Source of the DNA: Mesostigma viride
Lineage: Eukaryota; Streptophyta; Mesostigmatophyceae; Mesostigmatales; Mesostigmataceae
Assembly (NCBI GenBank): GCA_009746045.1
Contig: RPFO01000312.1
Coordinates: 2,353,279-2,417,278 of the forward strand
DNA: 64,000 bases
Direction: 5' to 3'
The notes below the pieces were generated by a model. It made no database searches. It had not been told where the DNA came from and saw only the letters and a list, made by a program, of their open reading frames with translations. Both the position numbers and the translations under genes were made by a program. Positions 49,914 to 60,553 of the stretch are shown here, in pieces. The first letter of the stretch is position 1; the number at the start of each line of letters is the position of its first letter.

Positions 49914-50472
49914 ACACCGAGGTCAACTACCCTCCTTCAGGCCGCTTCAAGCTGCTCGGCAGTTGGCTTCCCGACTGCGAGGACGACCTGACGACACGAA
50001 TTGGCATGGCGTGGGCGCAACTCCATGAACAACGCCGCTGGTGGGCAACCCCGCCCTACCCCGGATCGTCAAGCGTGACCTCTTCAAGGTCGTCATTCTG
50101 ACGATCCTGACCTACGGCGCCGAGACCTGGACACTGACGCAGGAGCTGGAGCAACGACTCGGCGGCACCGTCACCAAGATGCTGCGCAAGGCCCTTAACA
50201 TCCCCTTTGGTTTGCACATTAGTAATGAGGATTTGTACGCTGATTTGCCCTGTGTTTCCCACATGATTAGGCACAGGCGCCTAGGCCTAGCCGGGCACCT
50301 GGCCCGCACAGATCAGGTAGACACATCAGATAGACTAGCTGGCACCAAGCCCGCCCAGCCTGGGCGATGTGTCCTCACCTGGCGTGCCCCAGGCCGCGCA
50401 CGGCAGGGCCGCCACCCGTGGACTTTTTGCGTGATAGACTCGGCATGGACATGCATGCTACACCAGACGTGA
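49914..50472 (+). pseudogene. LINE reverse-transcriptase C-terminal fragment
   Basis: Two frames. The first reads TEVNYPPSGRFKLLGSWLPD; the longer one (50041-50472) reads VVILTILTYGAETWTLTQEL, then RMLRKALNI-type and RHRRLGLAGHLAR segments. 'YGAETW.LT ... ML..L ... RR.R.AGH..R' is the typical region after RT in many non-LTR retrotransposons. Truncated at 5', as is usual for LINE copies. Confidence 0.8.
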
Positions 50473-51686
50473 CGGGCTCACACCCGGGCAGGGCTCCTCC
50501 TGGGCCGGTTTGTCTGTAATATGGAGGCAGATGGTACGCAAGGATAGATGGCAAGTAGTGATGAAGGAGACCTGGCAACCCCAAGTCTGTGGGGGCTCCG
50601 CGTGTGACCGCGTATGGCATTCATAGCGATTCGGGCCGCGGTGCCCACACCCCTGTAACTAGGACCCAGATAGCTTCCACCATCCATTTCATCCCAGGTT
50701 CCCCTCCCACTGAGGACTTATGCTCACGTGACCCAGTCACGTGTCTATTAATAAATTAATTAGTTGTCCTGTTGGCAGGGCTCATAGCTAGCGAATACGC
50801 AACTTATAATACGTAACTTATAATATTGATGTTGGTCAAATTGTAATAACACGTGTGCCATATGTACATAACTCAAGAGCCTCTGCAACAGGAACCATGC
50901 ACCTCTTCTGTCTGTGTGTTTATGGATCAAGCAAGCTAGATGGCACGCGATCTTTTGCACACTAATTAAAGACGTGCTCCCGTCCCGTTGGGGAGTCACG
51001 GAGCGCCTACGTGCTTACTTTAATCCCTTACTGTGCTCAACGGGTAGGGCGGCAGAGACCCCCCCCTTCCGGCTGGCCTAGCATGCAGCAGGCATGCCAC
51101 AGGGTACGTGCTCAATCGGACCCGTCTAACTAAACGATCCGGGGCATCCCAGGCTGTGGGTGCAATATGTTCCGTGTGAGCATTGCAATAATTGCTGTGG
51201 CGACGTGAGCAAACAAGCAGTGCTAGGCGAGGCGCATAGCTAGGCTGCATGGCGGATGTCTGCATGTTGGCCAGCTACTGGTTAGGCTACGTAGGCATGC
51301 ATGGCTATATTCTATAGATTAATTAATTAATTAATTAGAAACATAACTCTGTTGGGAGTACATGTAGCACATACATATCCCTGAGAAGGGGCATATGGCT
51401 TTTAATAATACATTCTGGGCTACTTCCTGCAAGGGTGGGAATGTAAGCTAGTAACCCTTGCTCTAGGTGCACCAGGGCACCTGCACCCTCATGATCTTCA
51501 CACTATGCCCAGCTAAGGGGGAGTATGTCATGTGGGGGAAGATCATCATGGCTATACAAGAGTTAGGGCATGGCTTCTCGACAGAGAGCATCTCTCTGCA
51601 TGGCATAGCATGGCTAAATTCTTAATGCGACATCCATGGGGGTCCCATTATAGGCAGGGCGTGGCTAAATTCTGAAGGCATCATCC
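50473..51686. other. LINE 3' tails and unassigned sequence
   Basis: No gene. The paired cacgtgacccagtcacgtgt followed by attaataaattaattag (50723-50765) and a second attaattaattaattaatta run (51317-51340) look like LINE/SINE 3' ends. gtacgcaaggatagatggca (50536) recurs at 55201-55220, and the gggagtcacgg region (50989) resembles 54280 in reverse complement. Confidence 0.5.
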
Positions 51687-52484
51687 ATGGGTTACATTGC
51701 CCCCATCCATGGGGTACATTGCCACCAAAGTTTCCGAGCCGCCACAGCCACTGTGACCACCCGCCTTAACCAGGTGGAAGGCCGAGTCGGCCAAGGCACC
51801 GTGAAACTTGAGGCAGTTGCTGCCAAGGTAGACGCCCTGGCCACGCAGGTCCCCGAGATCGCCGAGCGAACGGCCACCATCGCCGCCCAACCTGCTGGTA
51901 GGGCTAGCGATGACCCCTCGACTCGCGCCTCCTGGGCGGACGTGCTCAAGAGCCAGGCATCCTCTATGTACCACGACCGCCATCACCACCAAGCTCCAGG
52001 AGCTGGAAGACACGCGCCGCGAGGCCTCTGACCGCGACCGTCGCCGCTGTCGGGTCATCCTCAGGCGCTTCGACATGCCGCCGGAGGTGACCCCAGATCC
52101 TCTCTTCTCGACGAGCTGAAGAAACAGCTCTTGGCGTGCGTGCAGCTGCAAGGTGCGATACTGCAGGGCGCCTACCGCCTGCCCCATCCACGGGCCAAGG
52201 CTGGGCCCCCTCCAGTGCATGGTCCTCACCTTCAGCGACATCACAGCCCGAGTTTGGTTCCTCTCTCGCCGCAAGAAGCTGGTACGTGGACACCTCCTGG
52301 TCGCTTGACGACGACCTCACGCCAGCCCGGCAGCAGCAACGCCGCGATCAGTGGCCCGACTACATCCGCCACAAGACCAACCCCGAGAAGCCCCAAGTGT
52401 ACTGGCGGGGCGGAGACCGGCTATGTCAACAAGAAACTGTGGAAGCCCCCCCGGGCTTCCCCGGGATAGAGCACTCCAGCTAGT
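51687..52484 (+). pseudogene. LINE ORF1-like fragment, frameshifted
   Basis: The first frame (to 52031) is helical (TTRLNQVEGRVGQGTVKLEA) and ends ASWADVLKSQ. Later frames contain SRRKKLV, LDDDLTPARQQQRRDQWPDY and KPQVYWRGG. The same blocks occur in order in the copies at 52983 and 53580. 'SWADLL..., DDLT..Q..RR..WP.Y, P.YWRG' is the L1-type ORF1 RNA-binding protein layout (coiled coil, RRM, C-terminal domain). Confidence 0.7.
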
Positions 52485-52861
52485 TGTCTAGATGGGGGCA
52501 ATCGATTATGGGATAGCTTTGGCATTACAGCACTTGAAACGATATTAGCGCACAGCGTTATAGTATCTTCAATTAGCTCTGGCACCTTGTGGCCATCAGC
52601 TTGCGCCTTAATTAGCCGACGTCTTGAGCCCACCTCACATTTGTAGCATAAGCTATGCTTCAGCCTAGTACCTATGGTATTGCCACTGGTTGTATTGCAC
52701 CCACAGTGTTGCGCCCCGGCACCATGCCGTGGAGAGAGCGCTCTGTGGCCAGCCCACCTGCGGCAGTGAGAGAAGCTAGGGCGCCCTCCCTCCTTCTCGC
52801 TGTGTATATAGGGTTGAAGGTTCCTTTACTCTGTATTGGAACCCACGTGACGCAGTCACGT

Positions 52862-52891
52862 GCTTATTAATTAATTAATTAATTAATTAAC
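52862..52891. repeat. (TTAA)n tail of a LINE copy
   Basis: Seven tandem ttaa/atta units follow cacgtgacgcagtcacgtgc, the same arrangement as at 50723-50765. Shorter runs at 51317-51340 and 54303-54318. Marks 3' ends of retroposed copies. Confidence 0.75.
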
Positions 52892-52982
52892 TAATCATCC
52901 ATGGGGGCCATTATGGGCGCACATGCGCGTGGGCCACATGCTAGGCTAAGCCTGACTAATCTACACTACTGGTATATATTCC

Positions 52983-53525
52983 CTAGTCTGAGGTGGCAGG
53001 GGAGGCCTGCCAGGGCTTGTGGTCAACGTGGATGACCGCCCCCCTCCAGTATACCGGCTTCCCCCTTGCACTCTGCCGGAGCTGAAGGTAGGTCGGCCAT
53101 AGCTCGCGTCGCCGCAGTTGCTGGGCCAGGGTCAAGTCGTCGTCCAGCGTGAAGCGAGTCCTCGAGAGCTTCTTGCGGCATTTAATAAGGAACGACAGCT
53201 TGTCCGCCATGTACTTAAAGGTGAGGAGCACGGGTGCCGGGCCAGCCTTCCCCCGCGCGCGGGGGAGGCGGACAGCCGACATGTCCAGCTCACCAGTGAG
53301 TAGCATGGGGGCAAAAATGTCGCGCTTAAATGCCTCAAGAAGGCTCGTGGAGGTCTCACCTGCCGGCTGGTCGAAGTGCTTGACGATGACATTGTGGCTG
53401 CGCCGGGCGATGTCGGCCTCCTCACGAAGGTCGAGGGCTTGTTGCTTGAGTTGTGCCGTGATGGTGGAGGTGGTGGAGGTGGTGTGCTGCTTAAGCAAGT
53501 CCGCCCAGCTAGGTGGAGGGAGCAT
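52983..53525 (-). CDS. LINE ORF1-like protein, partial but open
   Basis: 180 codons. PSWADLLKQHTTSTTSTITA, a basic coiled region, SHNVIVKHFDQPAGE (RRM start), AVRLPRARGKAGPAPVLLTF, then TLDDDLTLAQQLRRRELWPT and KPVYWRGAVIHVDHKPW. All are L1 ORF1p-type blocks for single-strand nucleic-acid binding. The N-terminal coiled coil is shortened; it lies head to head with the copy at 53580, whose start is separated by an inverted GC-rich stretch. Confidence 0.7.
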   Translation of the reverse strand: MLPPPSWADLLKQHTTSTTSTITAQLKQQALDLREEADIARRSHNVIVKHFDQPAGETSTSLLEAFKRDIFAPMLLTGELDMSAVRLPRARGKAGPAPVLLTFKYMADKLSFLIKCRKKLSRTRFTLDDDLTLAQQLRRRELWPTYLQLRQSARGKPVYWRGAVIHVDHKPWQASPATSD

Positions 53526-53579
53526 CGCCGGCTGGGCCAGCAGGCGCCGGCTGGGCGGCGATGTCCTTCACCGCCTAGC

Positions 53580-53888
53580 TGGGCGGTGACTGAGGCCGGC
53601 GGTGTCATGCAAGCTCTCAAGGGCGGTGTAGTCAAGGCGGCTCCCCCACCAGTTCTGCTCACCTTCCCCTCCCGTGAGGACAAGCAGCGGTTCCTCTCTC
53701 GTCGCAAGCGGTTGCACGACCTCACCTGGACGCTGGACGACGACCTGACCCCCGCTCAGCAGCAGCGGCGACGCGACCTGTGGCCGGAGTACCTCCGCCA
53801 CAAGCAGGACCCCCAGAAGCCCAAGGTGTACTGGAGGGGCGGGGACCTGATGATCAACCACAAGATGTGGACGCCCCCCGCGGGCTAG
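53580..53888 (+). pseudogene. LINE ORF1-like C-terminal fragment
   Basis: Reads VLLTFPSREDKQRFLSRRKR, then LDDDLTPAQQQRRRDLWPEY and KPKVYWRGGDLMINHKMW. Same family as 52983-53525 but closer to the copy at 51687. The upstream half of the ORF is missing. Confidence 0.7.
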
Positions 53889-54301
53889 ACTAGCTAATAG
53901 CCCTAGCTGGTATCCATTGGTTGTCACTGCCGCCATGGCAGCCATGCTTAGAACGTTAGCCTAGCCGTGCCAACATACCTAGTCACGTGCACCGCTAACG
54001 CACGGTACACAACCAGCTAGCCATGTAGCCTTAGCTTAGTCCTTGTTGTACAGCCATGCTACGTCTTGGCTATGATCAGTTTACTCGCCCACGCTCCATG
54101 TTATGTCATGCTCACATGCATGGGTCTTATTGCACCCACAGACTGCCGGATCGTTAGCGTGTCCGTTTAGCTAGCGTGCCCGAATGCAGCTGTGGCATGC
54201 CTTTGGCATGAAGGAGACTAGGGGTCTCTGCCCTTTCTCCTGTTGTGCACACACAGGGATTAAAGGCACCTCGGTGCTCCGTGACTCCCCAACGGGAGCA
54301 G

Positions 54302-55041
54302 GAGATTAATTAATTAAGGGCGGTGGCGGTGGCTTGAAGGCGTTGGTCAAGGTCGAGGAGCTGGGCTTTGATGTTGGCAGTGGAGGCGGAAATGGCGGTG
54401 GAGGTGACGGTGAGGTGAGGAAGTTCAGCAGCCAGCGGGCCACCCATTGCTGCTACGTCGGCAGCAAGGGGGGTCACGTGCTGCTGGAAGGCTTCCCGGT
54501 GAGGATGGAACGGAGTGCGGGGGCGGAGATGGATGGAGCCCAGATCTCGCCGTCAGAGCGCTGGAGAAGGGAGTTGAGGATGGCGTGCTGGAGTTGGGGG
54601 CGGGGGCAGCCGAACAGCATGCTGATGTTGGTCCAGCGGCTGCCGTTGCTGCAGAGGAGGCGATCAAGGTCGTGGAGATGGAGGCACAGGTCGTATAGCG
54701 AGGCGTAGTCCCCGAAGAAGATGCATTGCATAGCATCGTCCGGATACATGTTGGTCCAGTCGTGATCATCGACCTGCAAAGGTTTGGGCCGAAAGCGCCG
54801 GCGGTTCAGAGGGGCGTGAAGACCCTCCTGTTTTGTCGGCTGAGCGGGTGTGTTTCGGGTCAGGCGATGCCGATGGCGAGGCAGTAAGCCCGGGAGGTTG
54901 CTGGGCGACCACCAGTGCACGACTAGTGTCACCGCTGCCTGCCGGACCTGAGGGCGAAGCTGCAGCCTCAGCTGCAGACGGATTTTCATGGCCGAGCGCA
55001 TCCGCCAAACTGCGTTGCGTCAAGGGACGTTTGCTCTTCAT
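54302..55041 (-). pseudogene. LINE ORF1-like N-terminal fragment
   Basis: ATG at 55041 (MKSKRPLTQRSLADALGHEN), then a Pro/Ser-rich region in one frame. It switches near 54770 to VDDHDWTNMYPDDAMQCIFF and SNGSRWTNISMLFGCPRPQL, then again to a Thr/Ala-rich coiled part near 54330-54470 that resembles the start of the 52983 copy. The fragment ends at a ttaattaatt run at 54303-54318. It supplies the N-terminal half missing from the others. Confidence 0.55.
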
Positions 55042-55364
55042 ATATTGCGTTTTAGATTCGGAAAATTATATCAGCATGTGCGTCTTAGAAAGACGAAGCG
55101 ATAGTGATATTCACGGCTCAATTCGGTGCTCAAACGTGAAAGTTATGAGCTCCGCCGTCAGCCATGGCTACCTCGTGGCTGGTGGCTCGGGATCCTCCCT
55201 CCTTACGCAAGGATACATGGCAAGTAATGATGAAGGAGAGCACCCCCATGTTCTAGATACCCTGCATAATTGCATGGAATTGCACTATGGGATGGCGATG
55301 TCCAAGTTCACCCATTTGAAGATGCATGGGTGTGACTACATGATCAGCTAGCCTATACCATGGC

Positions 55365-55560
55365 GGGCTTCCACAGCAGGTTGTTGACGATCGATCAGGT
55401 GCCGGCCACCCGCCCGGCCCTCCAGATCAAACACCTTGGGCTTCTTGGGGTCCTGCTTGTGGCGGAGGTACTCGATCCGGCCACAGGTCGCGTCGCTGCT
55501 GCTGCTGATCGACCGGGGGTCAGGTCGTAGTCCTGCGTCCAGGAGAGGTCATGCATGCAG
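55365..55560 (-). pseudogene. LINE ORF1-like remnant
   Basis: The reverse strand still shows degraded LSWTQDYDLTPG, the RR..WP.YLR-type region and PKKPKV before a stop. Compared with 53730-53860, it keeps the order but has frame breaks. Confidence 0.45.
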
Positions 55561-56138
55561 CTTCTTGCAGCATGAGCTAGAGGAACGGCCTCTTATCCTC
55601 AATGGAACGGAAGGTAAGCAGGACTGGTGGGGGTGCATGCCGCCTTGTCGGTGGGGGTGCATGCCGCCATGAGTGGGGAAGGCGGTGCGCCCGTGGATGC
55701 AGTTCTAATGTACTTTTGCACATGCATGAATGGGTCGGCAGGTCAGTGTGCATGGGTCGGCACACAGCATCATGCATGCACATGCCAAGGTTATTTCACT
55801 CCAATAATATTACACAATTCATATGAAAAAATGTACACTGTAAACAACTGGACCAAGCTGCATGTTAACATGCCATGCACCCAATCTTAGTTGATAATTG
55901 CATGTCATAGGCCAGCAAATGTGGATTGGTGCAAAAAGGTTTCCCAGCAATCGGGGCCTTTCTTTCCACTAATTCAATCTAATACACTGATTCACAAAAT
56001 TTGGCATTTGAGCCATAGGCATCCTTGTTAGGATCACTCCAGCCCAGTCAAGCACTTGATTGTCCAAGCTGTAGCATGGGGGCATGCATTGATCAGCGAC
56101 ATGCACATCAGGGAGTAACCGTGAATGCACGTCAGGTG

Positions 56139-56287
56139 CTATTCGTGGTCCGCAAACAGCATAGCACTCCTTGCCACGAGGGAGGCCTGGACACGGGTCA
56201 TGTGCTCAATGGCCATGTCTAGCCGTCGAAGCGTGCTCCGTGTGCGCAAGGCTTCTCGATGCAACTCCAGCAAGTATGCCCTCTGGT
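56139..56287 (-). CDS. Possible last exon of a host gene
   Basis: On the minus strand tttgtgtccttttaccag, a good 3' splice site, precedes a short open stretch (RAYLLELHREALRTRSTLRR ... SAMLFADHE, stop at 56139). Further small exons may lie around 56350-56420. No family recognised. The long minus-strand reading above it only translates microsatellite DNA. Confidence 0.25.
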
Positions 56288-56674
56288 AAAAGGACACAAA
56301 AGATGTGCCACAAGAGCGGCTTGAATCAGTAACGATCAGAAAGATGAGTGTGTGTGTGTGGGGGGTACCATGCTTGAAAATGCAGCACATGATCGCAACC
56401 AGTACTGCATCAGTGGAAAAATGAACAGGTACACCCAATTTAGGTGTCACGGGTAGCAGTGTGGGCAAATCAACTGATATTAAAATGGACGAGGCTGTCA
56501 GCATCAGGGTGAAGGAAAAAGGAGAATTAAGGAACTGGGGAAAGGTGATGTGGGCAAACAGATGTGTCACGGTGCATCTCAACCAACATGATCGCAAGCC
56601 AATTAATAAGCGGTTGCTTTGCGAAGCCGTGGACCTATGGTAACACCTACTGTAATGTTCATTATCATCATCAT

Positions 56675-56675
56675 A

Positions 56676-56760
<85 letters not shown>

Positions 56761-56790
56761 GGAGGAGGAGGAGGACGACGGCGGCGGCGG
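56675..56790. repeat. (GAT)n then (GAG)(GAC)(GGC) triplet array
   Basis: About 28 gat/atg triplets are followed by short gag, gac and ggc blocks before the hexamer array begins. Confidence 0.95.
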
Positions 56791-56796
56791 CGGCGG

Positions 56797-57183
56797 CGCG
56801 GACTCGGACTCGGACTCGGACTCGGACTCGGACTCGGACTCGGACTCGGACTCGGACTCGGACTCGGACTCGGACTCGGACTCGGACTCGGACTCGGACT
56901 CGGACTCGGACTCGGACTCGGACTCGGACTCGGACTCGGACTCGGACTCGGACTCGGACTCGGACTCGGACTCGGACTCGGACTCGGACTCGGACTCGGA
57001 CTCGGACTCGGACTCGGACTCGGACTCGGACTCGGACTAGGACTAGGACTAGGACTAGGACTAGGACTAGGACTAGGACTAGGACTAGGACTAGGACTAG
57101 GACTAGGACTAGGACTAGGACTAGGACTAGGACTAGGACTAGGACTAGGACTAGGACTAGGACTAGGACTAGGACTAGGACTA
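56797..57183. repeat. Hexanucleotide array (GGACTC)n then (GGACTA)n
   Basis: About 40 units of ggactc (to 57037) change sharply to about 24 units of ggacta. The long ORFs across it (SD, TR, VL repeats) are translations of the repeat and not genes. Confidence 0.97.
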
Positions 57184-57190
57184 CGACAGG

Positions 57191-57860
57191 AGGGGGGACA
57201 TCCCCCCCTAAAATCGTACATGAGCGTACTCCAGAGTTTGGCCTACCGCGCCGCCCGGCGCCAGCCAAAGTGAAAAATGGTGGAGTGCACTCTGTCAGTC
57301 AAAAGGCTGCGCCGGATCGACTTGGGAGTGTGCTACGTGCTACGTGGCTTGTACGACACGTGGCACTTTTTATAGAAGCTCTTAGTAAGCGGTAGTATTA
57401 GCATATTCTCCAAGTAGAAGAATGACGTCAAGCCGGCGGAAATTCGATGCCTATTGCCTGACGCCAGGTCCGGTGTCAGAATCAACAACAACAACCTGAC
57501 GCCTGCCTGAAAGTTGATACGTCTTCCTAGACTCAACCAATACTTGGTAAGTTCTCAGTGTAAGTTGTAAGTACAGCAGGGCCAAAGCGGACTCCTGCAC
57601 TTAAAAATCAAACGCCTGACCGAGCTAGCGGGATCACCAGAGCGCACTCCTTTCCTAAAACCAGGCGCCGGACCGGCGGGAGGAGTTAGCTCCACAAAAT
57701 TTTTCTTCGAGCCGCCCTAAAAATTTCGACTGGAGTACACTCCGTCACAAAAATTCTGCCGCCGGACACATTTTTTCCCGTTTTTGGAGTCCGCTCCACG
57801 TCCGGAGGTGCCGCGCCGGACACACGCGTGAGTGTGCTGTTTTGGCTGGATGTCCCCCCT
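57191..57860. mobile_element. 670-bp element with 13-bp terminal inverted repeats between hexamer arrays
   Basis: Starts aggggggacatcc (57191-57203) and ends with its exact reverse complement (57848-57860). tacgac lies close outside both ends (57182-57187 and 57860-57865), a possible target duplication, though ambiguous in hexamer DNA. Inside, gagtgcactc-like short palindromes recur every 40-75 bp, each followed by a gccggac-type block (57221, 57282, 57634, 57732, 57787). No ORF; a non-autonomous DNA transposon is likely. Confidence 0.65.
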
Positions 57861-57861
57861 A

Positions 57862-58330
57862 CGACTCCGACTCCGACTCCGACTCCGACTCCGACTCCGA
57901 CTCCGACTCCGACTCCGACTCCGACTCCGACTCCGACTCCGACTGCGACTGCGACTGCGACTGCGACTGCGACTGCGACTGCGACTGCGACTGCGACTGC
58001 GACTGCGACTGCGACTGCGACTGCGACTGCGACTGCGACTGCGACTGCGACTGCGACTGCGACTGCGACTGCGACTACGACTACGACTACGACTACGACT
58101 ACGACTACGACTACGACTACGACTACGACTACGACTACGACTACGACTACGACTACGACTACGACTACGACTACGACTACGACTACGACTACGACTACGA
58201 CTACGACTACGACTACGACTACGACTACGACTACGACTACGACTACGACTACGACTACGACTACGACTACGGCTACTGCGCCTGCGCCTGCGCCTACGCC
58301 TACGCCTACGCCTACGCCTACGCCGGCGGC
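57862..58330. repeat. Hexanucleotide array in blocks: GACTCC, GACTGC, GACTAC, then GCCTAC
   Basis: Homogeneous blocks succeed each other: gactcc to about 57943, gactgc to about 58076, gactac to about 58270, then gcctgc/gcctac and ggc triplets. Each block differs from the last by one base of the unit. Not coding. Confidence 0.97.
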
Positions 58331-58721
58331 GGCGGCGGCAGCGGCGACGACGACGACGGCGATACTAATGATAATAACAAGAATTTTGCAATCCGAGGAA
58401 GATTGCGACAGCGGGGGGGGGGAAAGCCTCTTTGGAATGTAAAGCTCCCCTGGGTTGCACAGAAATTTACGAACAGTCTCATGGACATACCTCCTCTGGC
58501 GAGGTCCCCTGTGCCAGGGGCACCCACTGCAGGGCCGCAAACGAGAGCCGACGCGCGCGCTCCAGCTCTAACGAGAACCAGGTGGAGCTCCCCAGCGTTT
58601 CCTGGCCACCTGCCATGTGGTAAACCTCGTCCCCCCCCGACACACACGCGTTTATAACCATACAGACATTACACCCCCCGGACATTGCATCACTCCCCGG
58701 AAAGGAGAACTTTTGCGGATG

Positions 58722-58850
58722 ACTGTAGGTGTCAGTTGGCGATGCCTTAGGATCAGGAGACGTCCGTCCTATCGTCAGCAAAAGTTGGTGCGAGAGGTCC
58801 CCAGTTCGATTCCGGCCTGGATTCGTTTGCAGATCGCGTTTTCCGCGGAC
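58722..58850 (+). repeat. tRNA-derived SINE-like or tRNA-pseudogene sequence
   Basis: A-box-like tgtcagttggcg (58732) and B-box-like cagttcgattcc (58801) are spaced about 70 bp, as in a pol III promoter. The T-stem and acceptor do not pair properly, so it is not called a tRNA gene. Confidence 0.3.
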
Positions 58851-59408
58851 CGGCACTGAGCGCAAATGGTTTTCACTATTTGCGGCTTGCCAAATCAGAA
58901 TTAACACAGATAAAGGTAAGCGCCTCCTGACCACCTGCTGATGCTTCCATCAACACCGTACCGAAGCAAGGAAATGAGGGGCAGGATAGGGGGGAAGGGT
59001 ACGCGTGTCCTGGCCACATGCCATGTGGTACACCCCCCACAAAACCCATATACAGCACTTGCAACAACGGATGGTAGGGGGCTAGGGGTGGGTAGAAACG
59101 CTAATAAGTCTTCAGCATTACTAGAGAGTGATAATATAGTGTGGGTGCTAATAAGTCTTGAGCATTACTAGAGGGTGATACTATATAGTGTGGGTAGGAT
59201 CTTTCACCAACATGTTAATAAGTGCAGAAAAGCAAAGAAGCATCAGTATCACCACCCGTGTCATCATGATGGCCCTCCAGCTCCCTCCCATTGACTCGCC
59301 TGCGTCCCACATACCCATACTAGTAGCTATCCATAGTGACCCACAACCTATTCCCTGGTACTCCAGTGGCCCACCTGCTCTTTAGTATTATAGAATAGAG
59401 TGACCCAC

Positions 59409-60553
59409 CGGCGTCACTGTCCACCAGCCCAATCGACGCCCGCCGCTTGTAGTCCTCATACTCGATGTTGGCCCACTCCAGCGCGTACGAGAGCGGGCTC
59501 ATCGCCAGAGGGTCCGGCACAGACGACCCTGGCGACCTCTCCGGCGCTTTTTTTAACTGTGGCCGTGGTGCGAACGCAGATGCACCGTGTGATGAGATCA
59601 TCAGCATGTGGGCTATTGTAGGAGCCCCATCTAACACCTTGTGGAATACCATCCATAGAGTATACTACGATGCTCTCATCGATATGCTCACTATGCCAGC
59701 GAGTGAGTTCAACCGGGCTCGCTGGCTTTACCAGGACGAGAAATGGGTGTAGCGTGCGAGTATGCATGTGAGTGGCGAGGCTCATCCCTATATAACATTC
59801 GAACACGATGCTACAAAGAATTCTAATAACCAACCCAACCACCCTGCAAGACAAGTTTCTATTAGGCAACCCAACCATCCTGCTACATAAGTTTCTAAAA
59901 AACACCCCAACCAACTTGCTACACAAGTTCATGTTAGCCAACCCAACCGCCCTGCTACCCACCAAGTACGCGTTGAGACGGCCGCACATGGACTCCACAT
60001 GCCCCACCAGCCCCTCCAGCACCGCCACCTTGGCCATGACATCCGTCACGTTCTCCGGGAACTCGTCCGCCTCCAGCCTCACGGTGCCCCTCAAGTCCAC
60101 AACGGGGACCGCCTCCCCCCTGGGGCCCCTGGAGACCGCGTCCTCGACCAGCGTGCGCTTGAGGGAGAGAAGCCGCGCGGTGTCCTCCCCTTGGATGAGG
60201 AGCGTGGTCATGTCCGGATCCAGCGGGGCGGTGCCAGGATTACTAACATTGCTATAGTGACCGGCGGAGGTATAGTGACCAGCCGAGGTAGATTGACCAG
60301 AGTCTTTACGCCCGGCCGCTGGCCCGATCCTGTCTCCTGTGCTGGGGTCTCTACCGGGGGGCGTCTCTCCGCCGGTGCTGTGGCCAGAGGGGCTGTTACT
60401 GGGGTCGAGGGGAGGGGGAGGGGAGGCACCGACGCGGAGGATGCGGACCAGGCAGGTCGTCTCCTCAAATGTGTCGGACGAGTCATCACGGAGCGCCACG
60501 TGTCCCAGCGCGCCAAAGTTTCCGCCAAATATGGCTTCAGCCGCAAACAGCTC
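59409..60553 (-). CDS. Probable host gene, two exons visible
   Basis: An exon at 60553-59963 starts after a pyrimidine-rich acceptor (accctcccag) and ends at donor gtgggtag. It encodes ELFAAEAIFGGNFGALGHVA, a Pro/Ser/Gly-rich linker, and ARLLSLKRTLVEDAVSRGPR ... VAVLEGLVGHVESMCGRLNA, a helical part. A second exon near 59528-59409 reads LSYALEWANIEYEDYKRRAS and ends at donor gtgggtc. The intron between holds a 36-bp tandem repeat. The gene continues downstream. Family not recognised; exon limits are by eye. Confidence 0.45.
59820..59965. repeat. Tandem repeat, ~36-bp unit, 4 copies, inside an intron
   Basis: Variants of aacccaaccatcctgctaca and aagtttctaa recur four times with moderate divergence. 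On the minus strand it stays open by chance and joins the exons into a misleading long ORF. Confidence 0.75.

Noticed and set aside
56139-57395. Long ORFs of Ser-Pro, Ser-Asp, Thr-Arg or Val-Leu dipeptides
   Set aside because: Translations of hexamer and triplet microsatellites, open in several frames on both strands.
57686-58657. Long ORFs across the second hexamer array
   Set aside because: Same reason: low-complexity array without coding signal.
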